From Deltaproteobacteria bacterium Ga0077539 (lineage in GTDB: Bacteria > Myxococcota_A > Polyangia > Polyangiales > Ga0077539): 47,950 bases of DNA. The stretch is taken from contig LNEO01000146.1 in the NCBI GenBank assembly GCA_001465015.1, positions 1 to 47,950 on the forward strand, written 5' to 3'. Positions 1 through 9,025 of the stretch are shown here, in pieces (the first letter of the stretch is position 1; each line of letters begins with the position of its first letter). The position numbers were made by a program, and so were the translations under genes. The notes under the pieces were generated by a model. That model had not been told where the DNA came from. It saw only the letters and a list, made by a program, of their open reading frames with translations, and ran no database searches.

Positions 1-1476
1 GCGAGAGAGAGCGAGATCGATCACCGAGAGCGTTCGATCGGGCTGCGCGCGGCCGGCCAGGTAGCGCTCGCTGAGCTCGGCGGCGAATCGCAAGACGGGC
101 GGCTCTGCCACGACGCCGTGGTGCGTCGCGATGAGCGGCGCGTACGCGTCGACGATGTTGCGAAGCTGCTCGGGCGTGGGCTCTTCGAGGCCGAGGCGCG
201 TGGCGTTGCGCTCCATCCACGGCTCGATCTCCGAGAGCTTGCGGGCTTCTTCGGGCGAGCAGGCGCCGATCCACGCGAGCTTCTGCGCGGTCAGCGCCGC
301 GCGCAGCTCGAGCACGATGTCGTCGGGCACGTCGCGGGTGAGAAACCAAGGCGAGATCGGGTCGAGCGCGAGCACCACGCGATCGCCGAGCTGCACGAGC
401 TCTTCGACGAGCTTTCGCGCGCGCTCGGCGCCGCTCGGTCCGCGCGCCTGCGCCGCGACGTCCGCGTGCCGCAGGGCGAGCACCGAGCGAGACTCGAGCG
501 ATCGGGCCACGGCTCGCAGAAGGGTGCTCTTTCCCACGCCCGGAGCGCCGACGAGCAGGGCTCCGCGGCCATCGCGGCGACCGACCGCGTCGAGCACGCG
601 TCCCACCTCGCGCTCGCGTCCCACGACGGGCTCGAGCAGCCCCCGCGCGCACTCGGCAGAGAGATTGCGAGCGAACATCGCCACCGCGGGAAAGGTCCTG
701 GGGTCGATGTCGAACGGCGTCTTGGCGGGCGGCTGCTTCGCCGGCCCTCGCGCGTTGCGCTGCGCCGCCGCGGGCTGTGCGCCTTGCGCGGCCTGCGCGC
801 CGTTTCCTTGAGCCGAATGCGTGGATCCGATGATCTCTCGCTGCGCGGCGTTTGATTTCGTGGGCTGCTGCCCCCCGCCGGAAGCGCCATGGGAGCTCTG
901 GGTGGCCTTGACCTTCTGCGGGTGGGCCACCTTGGTGCTGTCCTGCTGCGGCAAGAGCGAAGGGTGGCGCTCGGTGCGCTTGACGTCCGAGAGCGGCGGC
1001 GCGTTGGTCGGGACCCCGCTGATCGACGGCACCGCGTTTCGCTGCGTGGGAACCTGCGCTCCCGCGCGGACCGACGCCGCACGGATGGTCGCGCGGTAGA
1101 CCTCTTCGGCCAACGTGTTGGGCTCACATCCGAGCTGCTGGACCCAGGACGTGAGCGCCGTGTGCTTGTCGGTGAGCGCGGCGAGCACGAGGTCGAGCGA
1201 CGACAGCTCGGACTTGCGCTCGGCGGCGATGCGCTTGGCGCGCGACTGGATGCGCTCGATCGTCCCGACGTCCTCGGTGTGGACCTTATTGGCCAATCGG
1301 AGGTCTTCCGTTCTGCAGCCGCGGGTGACGAGGATGCGGGAGGGCTCTCCGCCCTGCTCGATCCACGCCGCGGCGAGGTGCAGCGTCGAGAGCCGAACGC
1401 ATTTCTCTTGAGCGATCGCCGACGCTCGGTCGAGCAGCGCGCGGGCCGAACCTACACCTTGTGCGAGAGCCTGCAT
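1..1476 (-). CDS. Clp-like AAA+ ATPase (partial, C-terminus off left edge)
   Basis: A continuous minus-strand reading frame starts with ATG at 1476 and runs off the left edge (about 492 codons seen). The N-terminus carries two Clp-N-type repeats (around LSTLHLAAAW and LSSLDLVLAAL). A long Ala/Pro/Gln-rich linker follows, then an AAA+ domain with the Walker A motif GAPGVGKST (about 514-540). The family are ClpA/B-type unfoldases or disaggregases. Two features differ from an active Clp domain: Walker B reads VVLALDP rather than hhhhDE, and the segment that normally carries ERR reads ERN. This AAA module may not hydrolyse ATP and could be regulatory. The second AAA domain, if present, is outside the window. 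Family assignment is firm; function is not. Confidence 0.8.
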   Translation of the reverse strand, partial: MQALAQGVGSARALLDRASAIAQEKCVRLSTLHLAAAWIEQGGEPSRILVTRGCRTEDLRLANKVHTEDVGTIERIQSRAKRIAAERKSELSSLDLVLAALTDKHTALTSWVQQLGCEPNTLAEEVYRATIRAASVRAGAQVPTQRNAVPSISGVPTNAPPLSDVKRTERHPSLLPQQDSTKVAHPQKVKATQSSHGASGGGQQPTKSNAAQREIIGSTHSAQGNGAQAAQGAQPAAAQRNARGPAKQPPAKTPFDIDPRTFPAVAMFARNLSAECARGLLEPVVGREREVGRVLDAVGRRDGRGALLVGAPGVGKSTLLRAVARSLESRSVLALRHADVAAQARGPSGAERARKLVEELVQLGDRVVLALDPISPWFLTRDVPDDIVLELRAALTAQKLAWIGACSPEEARKLSEIEPWMERNATRLGLEEPTPEQLRNIVDAYAPLIATHHGVVAEPPVLRFAAELSERYLAGRAQPDRTLSVIDLALSR

Positions 1477-1530
1477 CACGCTCGGGCCTTGGCATACTTT
1501 GCGAGCGCGACGCGAATTTTCGGCAGGAGC

Positions 1531-2691
1531 TCAGCGGGGGTGTCGACCGAGCTCGTAGGCCGACAACGCGCACCCTGCGAGCCAGAAGATCGCGGGCACC
1601 CACGAGGTGACGCCGAGCCCCGCGAAGGCGATCGCGCCGGCCGCGGTGAGGGCGACGCGCGCCCGTTCGACCGTGCGCCACCCGGCTCGCTCGTCGAGGA
1701 TGCGCGAGATCGACCCCACCGACGCGAAGAGCCACAGGACGAGGGCGACCTGCGCGGCGGTTCCCAGTGATTGGTGCGCTTGCAGGACGATGTTGCCCAC
1801 CCACAAGACGCCCGCGCTCTGGATCGCAGCGTAGTTGCGGTCTGCTTCGGGCGGCTCGCCCGAGAGCCACGAGCGCGGCCGTTGGTGATCGCTTCGGGGA
1901 GGCCCGAAGACCACTGCGAGCGCGCCTCGGACGGTCCCCGCGGCCAGGGCTTTGCGTGCGAGCCGCGCGTAGGGGGCGAGGTTGGCCCAGTACGGGCTCC
2001 AGCTCTCGATCCCGTCAGGAACGCCGTAGATCGGCTCTTCGCGCTCGGGGGTGAACGTCCCGAAGAGTCGGTCCCATACAATCAAGAAGCCGCCGTAATT
2101 GCGGTCGATTTGCTCTTCGTCGCGGCCGTGATGGACGCGGTGGTGGCTCGGCGTAGCCAGCAGCCACTCGAGCGGGCCGAGCTTGTGGATGAGCCTCGTG
2201 TGGACGAAGAACTGAAAGAGCTGGTGCGCGCCGTGGACGATCACGAACTGCTCGGCGCTGAAGCCGAAGAGCGCGAGCGGAAGGTAGAACGCCCAGCTCG
2301 TCCAGGTCGCGATGGTGCCCTGGCGAAGTGACATCGCGAGCGTGTACGCGTCGCTCTGGTGGTGCACTTCGTGCGCGGCCCACAAGAACGCGACGCGGTG
2401 GCTCGCGCGGTGAAACGCGTAGTAAGCCAGGTCGTGCAGGAGCACCGCGAGCGCCCACGTCGCCGCGGTCGAAGGCAGGATCACCGGGGCAAATCGCTGG
2501 CGAACGCTCTCGAACAGCGCGACGAACGCGACGAACGCTCCGACGTTGATCACCTGATCGAGCAGCCCGCAGAAGAGCGACGACGCGTAGTCGTTGAAGC
2601 TCGTCCCGCGCATCCCCTTGGCGCGCAGCGCGATGGCTTCGAGAGCCACGAGCGGCAAGAGCGCCGCCGCGACCGCGTGCATGGTGAACAT
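1531..2691 (-). CDS. Sterol desaturase / fatty acid hydroxylase family membrane protein
   Basis: A 386-aa polytopic membrane protein with the histidine boxes of the di-iron hydroxylase superfamily: HDLAYYAFHRASH, HEVHHQSDAY and HHRVHH. These ligate two irons that activate O2 to hydroxylate or desaturate a lipid or sterol-like substrate at the inner membrane. The hydrophobic C-terminal extension after the catalytic core (about residues 280-386) adds further predicted membrane segments. The start at 2691 gives MFTMHA; a second ATG at 2682 is possible. It lies 54 nt upstream of the Clp-like gene on the same strand. The substrate cannot be told from sequence. Confidence 0.85.
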   Translation of the reverse strand: MFTMHAVAAALLPLVALEAIALRAKGMRGTSFNDYASSLFCGLLDQVINVGAFVAFVALFESVRQRFAPVILPSTAATWALAVLLHDLAYYAFHRASHRVAFLWAAHEVHHQSDAYTLAMSLRQGTIATWTSWAFYLPLALFGFSAEQFVIVHGAHQLFQFFVHTRLIHKLGPLEWLLATPSHHRVHHGRDEEQIDRNYGGFLIVWDRLFGTFTPEREEPIYGVPDGIESWSPYWANLAPYARLARKALAAGTVRGALAVVFGPPRSDHQRPRSWLSGEPPEADRNYAAIQSAGVLWVGNIVLQAHQSLGTAAQVALVLWLFASVGSISRILDERAGWRTVERARVALTAAGAIAFAGLGVTSWVPAIFWLAGCALSAYELGRHPR

Positions 2692-2718
2692 CGTTGGGAT
2701 CCTCGCGGGTCCGGCGCG

Positions 2719-3702
2719 TCACCAGCGATGGTGGACGTGGGGGCGGACGACGTGATCGTACACCGAGCGAACGAGGGCGAGGGCGCTGTCGTCCAACGAT
2801 CGGCCGGAGGCGGCTGCGTTGTCTTCGACTTGTTGTTCTGTCTTTGCTCCGGGGATGACGCAGCTCGTGCCGGGTTGGCTGAGCACCCAGGCCAACGCAA
2901 ACTGCGCCATGGACCAGCCGGCCGGCACCGCGGGGCGCAGCGCCTCGACCGCTTCGAACGCGAACTCGAGGGGAACACCCGAGAACGTCTCTCCGACGTC
3001 GAAGCTCTCGCCGAAGCGGTTGAACGTGCGGTGATCATCGGGAGGAAAAGAGCTCGCGGCCGAGAGCTTTCCGGTGAGGAGCCCCGAGGCGAGCGGCACG
3101 CGCGCGATCACGGCGACGCCACGCTCTTGCGCTTCGGCGAGAAAGACCTCTGTCGGCTTGAGGCGCAGCGCGTTCAAGATGATCTGGACGCTCGCGACGC
3201 GGGGGTGCTGCCGGATGGCCGTCAACGCCTCCTCGACGGTCTCGACCGAGACGCCGTAGTGCGTGATCCAACGCTGTTCGACCAGCGTATCGAGCGCGTC
3301 GAACACGCGCGCGTCCGAGTAGACCGCGGTGGGCGGGCAATGGAGCTGCAATAGATCGATCGTGTCGACCGCGAGGTGCTGTCGCGACCGGTCGACGAAC
3401 GCGCGGAGGTTGTCCAGCGTGTAGCCCTCGGCGGTGTGCGGGCTCAGGCGTCGGCCTGCTTTGGTAGCAACCCACACCCGCTCGCTTCGAGAGCGAAGGA
3501 CGTCGGCGACGAGCCGCTCGCTTCGTCCGTCGCCGTACACATCCGCGGTGTCGATGAAATTGGTGCCGAGGTCGATCGCTCGGTGGAGGGCTCGGCGCGA
3601 GGCGTCGTCGTCGACGGTCCCCCACGAGCCGCCGATGGCCCAGGCGCCGAAGGAGACGTCCGAGACGTCCCACCCCGTTTTTCCGAAGGGTCGGTAGTGC
3701 AT
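2719..3702 (-). CDS. Aldo/keto reductase
   Basis: A 327-aa TIM-barrel aldo/keto reductase. The expected marks are visible: the N-terminal RPFGKTGWDVS start typical of the AKR/YdhF-like group, FIDTADVYG (catalytic Asp and Tyr), ATKAG (catalytic Lys), LLQLHCP (catalytic His), and a C-terminal phosphate-binding region ending near SCVIPGAKTEQQVEDN. It should reduce small aldehydes or ketones with NADPH in the cytoplasm. It ends 27 nt before the sterol-desaturase-type gene, so the two may be cotranscribed. The ATG at 3702 was chosen because the conserved N-terminus starts there; the frame stays open far upstream but looks non-coding. Confidence 0.9.
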   Translation of the reverse strand: MHYRPFGKTGWDVSDVSFGAWAIGGSWGTVDDDASRRALHRAIDLGTNFIDTADVYGDGRSERLVADVLRSRSERVWVATKAGRRLSPHTAEGYTLDNLRAFVDRSRQHLAVDTIDLLQLHCPPTAVYSDARVFDALDTLVEQRWITHYGVSVETVEEALTAIRQHPRVASVQIILNALRLKPTEVFLAEAQERGVAVIARVPLASGLLTGKLSAASSFPPDDHRTFNRFGESFDVGETFSGVPLEFAFEAVEALRPAVPAGWSMAQFALAWVLSQPGTSCVIPGAKTEQQVEDNAAASGRSLDDSALALVRSVYDHVVRPHVHHRW

Positions 3703-3906
3703 TTCGCGCGAGGATAGAACACGCCATCGATGGGGCGGCGGTGAAACTCGACCCGCCTCGGCGTTGTTGAAATCAGCTCGAACGGGCGCGATGCGATCGT
3801 GGCTCGTAGGACGATCGAATGAGCGGCGGTTCTGGGCGTTTGTCTTCGGTCGCCGTTGCCACGGACGCTGTCGTTCTCTACACCTTGGTCGAGAACCGTT
3901 GATTCT

Positions 3907-4878
3907 ATGACTACCCACGCCCGAAAGCCCGAGTGGCTCAAGGTTCGCGCCCCCGGCGGCGAGCGCTACACGTTTATCAAAGAGACCCTGCGCAAGTTCG
4001 ACTTGCACACGGTCTGCGAGGAGGCTCGTTGTCCCAACGTGGGCGAGTGCTGGGGCGAGGGCACTGCGACGGTCATGATCCTCGGCGACACGTGTACGCG
4101 TGGTTGCCGATTCTGCGCGGTGACCACGGGCAACCCGCGCGGCGCGTACGATCCTCGAGAGCCCGAGCACGTCGGAAAGACCATCGCGGCGCTCGGGCTC
4201 GAGTACGTCGTGCTCACGATGGTGGATCGCGACGATCTGCTCGACGGCGGCGCGAAGCACGTCGCCGACACCGTCCGGTCGATCAAGCAAAAATCCGAGG
4301 GAAAAACCCTGGTCGAGACCCTGGTCGGTGATTTCAACGGCGTGCTCCGGGACGTCGCTACGGTGGTCACCCGCGGCGCGCCCGACGTGTTCGCGCACAA
4401 CGTCGAGACCGTCGATCGACTGCAGCGCTCGGTGCGCGACGCGCGATGCTCGATGGAGCGCTCGCTCGCGGTGCTCGCGCACAGCAAGAAGGTCTCGCCG
4501 CAGACGTACACCAAGAGCTCGATCATGCTGGGCCTCGGCGAGACGCTCGATGAGACGCGAGAGACCATGCTCGAGCTCCGCGACGTCGGCGTCGATGTGC
4601 TCACGCTCGGGCAGTATCTGCGGCCGACGCCCAAGCACCTCGAGGTCGAGCGCTTCGTGCACCCCGACGAGTTCGCGGCGCTTCGAGACGAAGGCATGGC
4701 GATGGGCTTCAAGTACGTGGCGAGCGGGCCGCTGGTGCGCTCGAGCTACCGGGCGAGCGAGGCGTTCTTGAAGGGTCTATTGCGGCGAGAAGACCCTGCG
4801 CTCACCGCTGCCCGCGCCGATGCGATCGTGGACAAGGGCGAGGATCCCAAGCGCAAGCTGCTCCCTGTGGTGCCCTGA
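3907..4878 (+). CDS. lipA: Lipoyl synthase LipA
   Basis: A 323-aa radical SAM enzyme that inserts two sulfurs into octanoyl groups on lipoyl domains. The auxiliary cluster motif CEEARCPNVGEC and the radical-SAM cluster motif CTRGCRFC are both intact, as is the C-terminal RSSY segment conserved in LipA. The start at 3907 (MTTHARKP) gives the usual length; an upstream in-frame start would add 17 residues. It is divergent from the aldo/keto reductase and lies just upstream of the 2-oxoacid dehydrogenase operon, whose E2 lipoyl domain it would modify. Confidence 0.96.
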   Translation: MTTHARKPEWLKVRAPGGERYTFIKETLRKFDLHTVCEEARCPNVGECWGEGTATVMILGDTCTRGCRFCAVTTGNPRGAYDPREPEHVGKTIAALGLEYVVLTMVDRDDLLDGGAKHVADTVRSIKQKSEGKTLVETLVGDFNGVLRDVATVVTRGAPDVFAHNVETVDRLQRSVRDARCSMERSLAVLAHSKKVSPQTYTKSSIMLGLGETLDETRETMLELRDVGVDVLTLGQYLRPTPKHLEVERFVHPDEFAALRDEGMAMGFKYVASGPLVRSSYRASEAFLKGLLRREDPALTAARADAIVDKGEDPKRKLLPVVP

Positions 4879-5082
4879 TCGCGTCGGGCGGAGGTGGGGT
4901 AGGGGGACAGCGCGCTGCGTCACGGCGCGTTGGAGCAGTCGTTTTCGGCGCTGAATCTGCGTCCGTTGTGCGTCGAAACTTGAGTTGTTGAGGACCGTCC
5001 CCGGTTCGGGGTACACCACGCGCCGCCTGCGCGCGGAACTCACGGACAACGCCGTTCGCTGGGGCAATGGAGAGCTATCGCG

Positions 5083-6192
5083 ATGAGCGTTCCCGAGTTC
5101 GTTTTGGGCGACGTAGTGAAGGTGCTCGAACCCGACGCCACGGTGCACCCCGACAACGACCCAGGTCTTTCGCCGGAGCGCTGCGTGGCGCTCTACGAGC
5201 ACATGGTGATGACGCGCGCGCTCGACGAGCGCCTGGTCACGTTGCAGCGCCAGGGACGCATCGGATTTCACATCGGCTCGCTCGGTGAAGAGGCCACCAT
5301 CATCGGCACGGCCGCGGCGCTCGACGAGACCGACTGGCTCTTTCCCTGTTACCGCGAGTTCGGCGCGCTGCTGCTGCGGGGAATGCCGCTGCAGGCGTAC
5401 ATCGACAACATGTTCGGCAACGCCAACGACCCGGTGAAGGGCCGACAGATGCCCGATCACTACACGGGCAAGGCGTATCGCTTCGGCTCGGTGAGCTCGC
5501 CGATCGGAACGCAGATCACGCAGGCCGTCGGGTTCGCGTGGGCCGCCAAGCTCCGCGGCGAGAAGATCGCCGCGATCGTCTACTTCGGCGAAGGCGCGAC
5601 CAGCTCCAATGAGTTTCACTGCGGCGCGAATTTCGCGGGCGTATACAAGACCCCGACCGTGCTCGTGTGCCGCAACAACGGCTGGGCCATCAGCGTTCCG
5701 GCCGAGCGCCAGAGCGCGACCGAGACGTTTGCGCAGAAGGCGTTCGCGTACGGGTTGCACCCGATCCGCGTCGACGGCAACGACCTGCTCGCCGTGTACA
5801 AAGCCACGCGCGAGGCCCTCGCGCTGTGTCGCGCGGGCAAGCCCGTGCTGCTCGAGTGCCTTACGTATCGCCTCTCGGGTCACTCGACCTCCGACGATCC
5901 GACGCGCTACCGCGGGCAAGACGAGATGGCCGCCGAGCGCCTCAAGGACCCGCTGCCCAGGATGCGGGCGTACCTCGAGAAGAAGGGGCTTTGGAGCGAG
6001 GCGCAGCAAGTCGCGCTCATCGCCAAGGTCGACGCGGACGTGAAGGCCGCCGTCGAGAAGGCCGAGCACAGCGCGGCGCCCGAGCTCGAGACGATGTTCG
6101 ACGACGTGTTCGCCGAGCGCCCCTGGCACCTGCGCGAGCAGTTCGAAGAGTGCAAGAAGGCCCCGCGCGCTCCGGGCCACGGCGCGCACTGA
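5083..6192 (+). CDS. 2-oxoacid dehydrogenase E1 component, alpha subunit
   Basis: A 369-aa thiamine-diphosphate-dependent E1 alpha subunit. The TPP/Mg motif starts at GEGATSSNEF and ends with CRNNGWAISVP. The GRQMPDHY and SSPIGTQ segments resemble branched-chain 2-oxoacid (BCKDH) more than classical pyruvate E1 alpha. With the beta subunit it decarboxylates the 2-oxoacid and passes the acyl group to the E2 lipoyl arm. The gene leads a three-gene operon (E1 alpha, E1 beta, E2) with short spacers. Whether the substrate is pyruvate or branched-chain 2-oxoacids is unsettled; the sequence leans to the latter, proximity to lipA is neutral. Confidence 0.92.
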   Translation: MSVPEFVLGDVVKVLEPDATVHPDNDPGLSPERCVALYEHMVMTRALDERLVTLQRQGRIGFHIGSLGEEATIIGTAAALDETDWLFPCYREFGALLLRGMPLQAYIDNMFGNANDPVKGRQMPDHYTGKAYRFGSVSSPIGTQITQAVGFAWAAKLRGEKIAAIVYFGEGATSSNEFHCGANFAGVYKTPTVLVCRNNGWAISVPAERQSATETFAQKAFAYGLHPIRVDGNDLLAVYKATREALALCRAGKPVLLECLTYRLSGHSTSDDPTRYRGQDEMAAERLKDPLPRMRAYLEKKGLWSEAQQVALIAKVDADVKAAVEKAEHSAAPELETMFDDVFAERPWHLREQFEECKKAPRAPGHGAH

Positions 6193-6242
6193 CTCTCAGC
6201 CCGCACCACTCACAGCGCTATCGAGGCAAAAGGACTCTCACA

Positions 6243-7220
6243 ATGACGCAGATGAACATGGTGAAGGCGATCAACGACGCGCTGCGCGTCGCGATGCGCC
6301 AGGACTCTCGGGTGGTCGTGCTCGGCGAGGACGTCGGCAAGGTCGGCGGCGTGTTTCGCGTGACCGAAGGCCTCATCAACGAGTTTGGAGCCGAGCGCGT
6401 CTTCGACACGCCGCTCTCCGAGGGCGGGATCATCGGGACGGCCGTGGGCATGGCGCTCTACGGCTTGATTCCAGTCCCCGAAATTCAATTCTCGGACTTC
6501 ATCTTCCCCGCCTTCGACCAGATCGTGTCCGAGGTGGCGAAGTTTCGCTACCGCTCGGGCGGCGAGTACTCGAGCAAGATGGTGATCCGAACGCCGGTCG
6601 GCGGCGGCATCCGCGGCGGTCACTATCACTCGCAGTCGCCCGAGGCGTACTTCATCCACACGCCGGGCCTGAAGGTGGTCTGCCCGTCCAACCCCTACGA
6701 CGCCAAGGGGCTCTTGCTCGCGTCGCTGCGCGACCCCGACCCGGTGCTCTTCTTCGAGCCCAAGCGCATCTATCGCGCGGCGCGCTCGGACGTGCCCGAG
6801 GGCGAGGACTACACGGTTCCGCTGTCGGTCGCGAAGGTGGTTCGCCCAGGAAATCAAGTCACCGTCATCGCGTGGGGCGCCATGCTCTACGAGGCGATCG
6901 AGGCGTCGAACAAGGCCGCCGAGGCCGGGATCGACTGCGAGGTGATCGACCTTCGCACGCTCTGGCCGGTGGACATCGACACCATCGTCAACAGCGTCAA
7001 GAAGACAGGGCGCGTGGTGGTCGTTCACGAGGCGCCCAAGTCCTGCGGGTTCGGCGCGGAGCTGGTCTCGCTCATCAACGAGAAGGCGTTCGACTACCTC
7101 GAGGCGCCGCCGACGAGGGTCACCGGTTGGGACACGCCCTTTCCGTACACGCTCGAGATGGACTACCTGCCGTTGGCGGGCCGCATCCTCCCGGCGATTC
7201 AAACGGTCGCGAAGTACTGA
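6243..7220 (+). CDS. 2-oxoacid dehydrogenase E1 component, beta subunit
   Basis: A 325-aa E1 beta subunit, the transketolase-like partner of the preceding gene. Visible family marks are LGEDVGKVGGVFRVT at the N-terminus, the FDTPLSEGGIIGTAVGMA segment, PVGGGIRGGHYHSQSPEA, and a C-terminal transketolase domain with VIDLRTLWPVD. It begins 50 nt after E1 alpha and ends 36 nt before E2. The length is typical. As with E1 alpha, the choice between pyruvate and branched-chain substrate cannot be made without comparison. Confidence 0.93.
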   Translation: MTQMNMVKAINDALRVAMRQDSRVVVLGEDVGKVGGVFRVTEGLINEFGAERVFDTPLSEGGIIGTAVGMALYGLIPVPEIQFSDFIFPAFDQIVSEVAKFRYRSGGEYSSKMVIRTPVGGGIRGGHYHSQSPEAYFIHTPGLKVVCPSNPYDAKGLLLASLRDPDPVLFFEPKRIYRAARSDVPEGEDYTVPLSVAKVVRPGNQVTVIAWGAMLYEAIEASNKAAEAGIDCEVIDLRTLWPVDIDTIVNSVKKTGRVVVVHEAPKSCGFGAELVSLINEKAFDYLEAPPTRVTGWDTPFPYTLEMDYLPLAGRILPAIQTVAKY

Positions 7221-7256
7221 AACCGATCGAAGCGAAGAAGGACGAAGGGTGCTGCG

Positions 7257-8879
7257 ATGAGCCGTTACGAGTTCAAGCTCCCAGACATCGGCGAGGGCGT
7301 CACTGAGGGTGAAGTCGTCGAGTGGCACGTGAAGGTCGGAGACCCGGTGAGCGAGGATCAACCGCTCGTCGAAGTGATGACCGACAAGGCTACGGTTACG
7401 ATCACCTCGCCAAAGACCGGAAGAATCGCCGAGCTCCGCGGCAACAAGGGGCAGGTGGTGAAGGTTCACTCTGTCCTCGTGGTGTTCGACCTCGGCGGCG
7501 GAGCGAGCGCCGGGGCGACGCCTGCGGCGCCTGCGGCTGCAGCCAAGAGCGAAGGACCCGCGGCGACGGCCGTGGGCGACATCAAGGACGTCCTGCCAGG
7601 AATGGGCGCGTTTACCGCGACCACCAAGCCTGGCGCGGCGCCGACGGGCGGCGCGTGGGCGATGGCGGGGACCGGCACGATCGGCCTCAACGCGTCCATC
7701 GGTGCTCGCGACACCACGGGCAAGGTCGACGCGAGCAACCTCTCGCTCGATGCGCTGCGCCAGGGCGTCGTGCCTCCCGCGACGCAAGCAGAGGAAGAGG
7801 ACTACTCGGCGCCGGACGGAAAGGCCCTCGCCACGCCAGCGACGCGCAAGCTCGCGCGCGACCTCGGCGTCGATCTCGCGAAGGTGAAGCCGTCGGGACC
7901 CAACGGGCGGGTCACCAAAGAGGACGTCCGCTCGTTCGTCGCCAAGCAGCAGGGAAAGAAGAGCGCCCCTGCGACGAGCGTCGCGGGCTCCAGCGGATCG
8001 GCGTTCGCGTCGGTTCCTGCAGCTCCTTCAGCGCAGCCCGAGAGCGCGCCGCCAGCGACGAAGCCAGCGACCGAAGCCAACCCCGAGTCCGTGCTCGAGC
8101 ACTTCGGAAAGCGCGAAGAGGTCTTCAAGGAGCGCACGCCCGTCGCGATCGCGGCGGCCGTCTCCGCGAAGGGTGAGGCGCTGGAAGAGCGCGTTCCGTT
8201 CAGCGGAATGCGCCGAAGGATCGCGGAGAAGATGCACCAGTCCAAGACGACTGCGGCGCACTTCACGTTCGTCGAAGAGGTCGACTGCACTGCGCTCAAG
8301 GAGCTTCGCGAGCGACTGAAGCCCAAGGCCGAGAAGCTCGGCGTCAAGCTCACGTATCTGCCCTTCATCGCCAAGGCCGTCGTCGCCTCGTTGAAGAAGC
8401 ACCCGATCTTGAACACCGCGCTCGACGAGAGCACCAACGAGCTCGTCTATCGCAAGTACTACAACCTCGGGATCGCGACGGCGACCGAGCGGGGGCTGAT
8501 CGTCCCCGTCGTGAAGAACGCTGACAAGCTCTCGCTCGTCGGGTTTTCGAAGGAGATGGAGCGCGTTGCGTCCGCCGCGCGCGCGGGCAAGGCGTCGCTC
8601 GACGACCTGCAAGGCAGCACCTTCACGATCACGTCGCTCGGCGCGCAGGGCGGCCTGTTCGCGACACCCATTATCAACTTTCCCGAAGTGGCGATCTTGG
8701 GTGTTCACCAGATGAAGCAGAAGCCCGTCGTGCGCGACGGGCAGATCGTCATCGGCGACGTGATGCTGCTCTCGCTCTCGTTCGATCACCGGATCATCGA
8801 CGGTCACATCGGCGCTGCGTTCGCCTACGAAGTGATCAACTACCTGCAAGATCCCGATCGGCTCGTGCTGGACCTGTGA
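7257..8879 (+). CDS. Lipoyl-dependent 2-oxoacid dehydrogenase acyltransferase (E2)
   Basis: A 540-aa E2. The N-terminus is a single lipoyl domain (residues about 1-80) with the lipoylation site in MTDKATV. A long Ala/Pro/Gly linker follows, then a peripheral-subunit-binding domain near TPATRKLARDLGVDL, a second Ala/Ser/Pro linker, and the catalytic acyltransferase domain ending with the active-site DHRIIDGHIG. The lipoyl sequence KLPDIGEGVTEGE is closest in style to branched-chain E2s. It forms the core of the complex with the two upstream E1 subunits. No E3 (dihydrolipoamide dehydrogenase) gene is in the window. Confidence 0.95.
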   Translation: MSRYEFKLPDIGEGVTEGEVVEWHVKVGDPVSEDQPLVEVMTDKATVTITSPKTGRIAELRGNKGQVVKVHSVLVVFDLGGGASAGATPAAPAAAAKSEGPAATAVGDIKDVLPGMGAFTATTKPGAAPTGGAWAMAGTGTIGLNASIGARDTTGKVDASNLSLDALRQGVVPPATQAEEEDYSAPDGKALATPATRKLARDLGVDLAKVKPSGPNGRVTKEDVRSFVAKQQGKKSAPATSVAGSSGSAFASVPAAPSAQPESAPPATKPATEANPESVLEHFGKREEVFKERTPVAIAAAVSAKGEALEERVPFSGMRRRIAEKMHQSKTTAAHFTFVEEVDCTALKELRERLKPKAEKLGVKLTYLPFIAKAVVASLKKHPILNTALDESTNELVYRKYYNLGIATATERGLIVPVVKNADKLSLVGFSKEMERVASAARAGKASLDDLQGSTFTITSLGAQGGLFATPIINFPEVAILGVHQMKQKPVVRDGQIVIGDVMLLSLSFDHRIIDGHIGAAFAYEVINYLQDPDRLVLDL

Positions 8880-9025
8880 TCGTCCTGTGAGCCTGCGCGC
8901 GGCGCCGGCAGGGGAGCGGCCGCGGTAGAACCCGAAGCGGTGTACGAGTTTGCGTCGACCGGCGCAGATTCGCGCGTCCGCGCGCATCGGCTGTGCGTGT
9001 CGGGCATCGTATGGTTGGCTCAACT

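Noticed and set aside
2719..4662. Minus-strand frame extending the aldo/keto reductase by more than 300 residues
   Set aside because: The extension is opposite lipA and has no domain; the conserved start is at 3702.
4987..5010. CCCCGGTTCGGGG hairpin before E1 alpha
   Set aside because: Short, without T-tract or riboswitch features; not enough to call a regulatory element.
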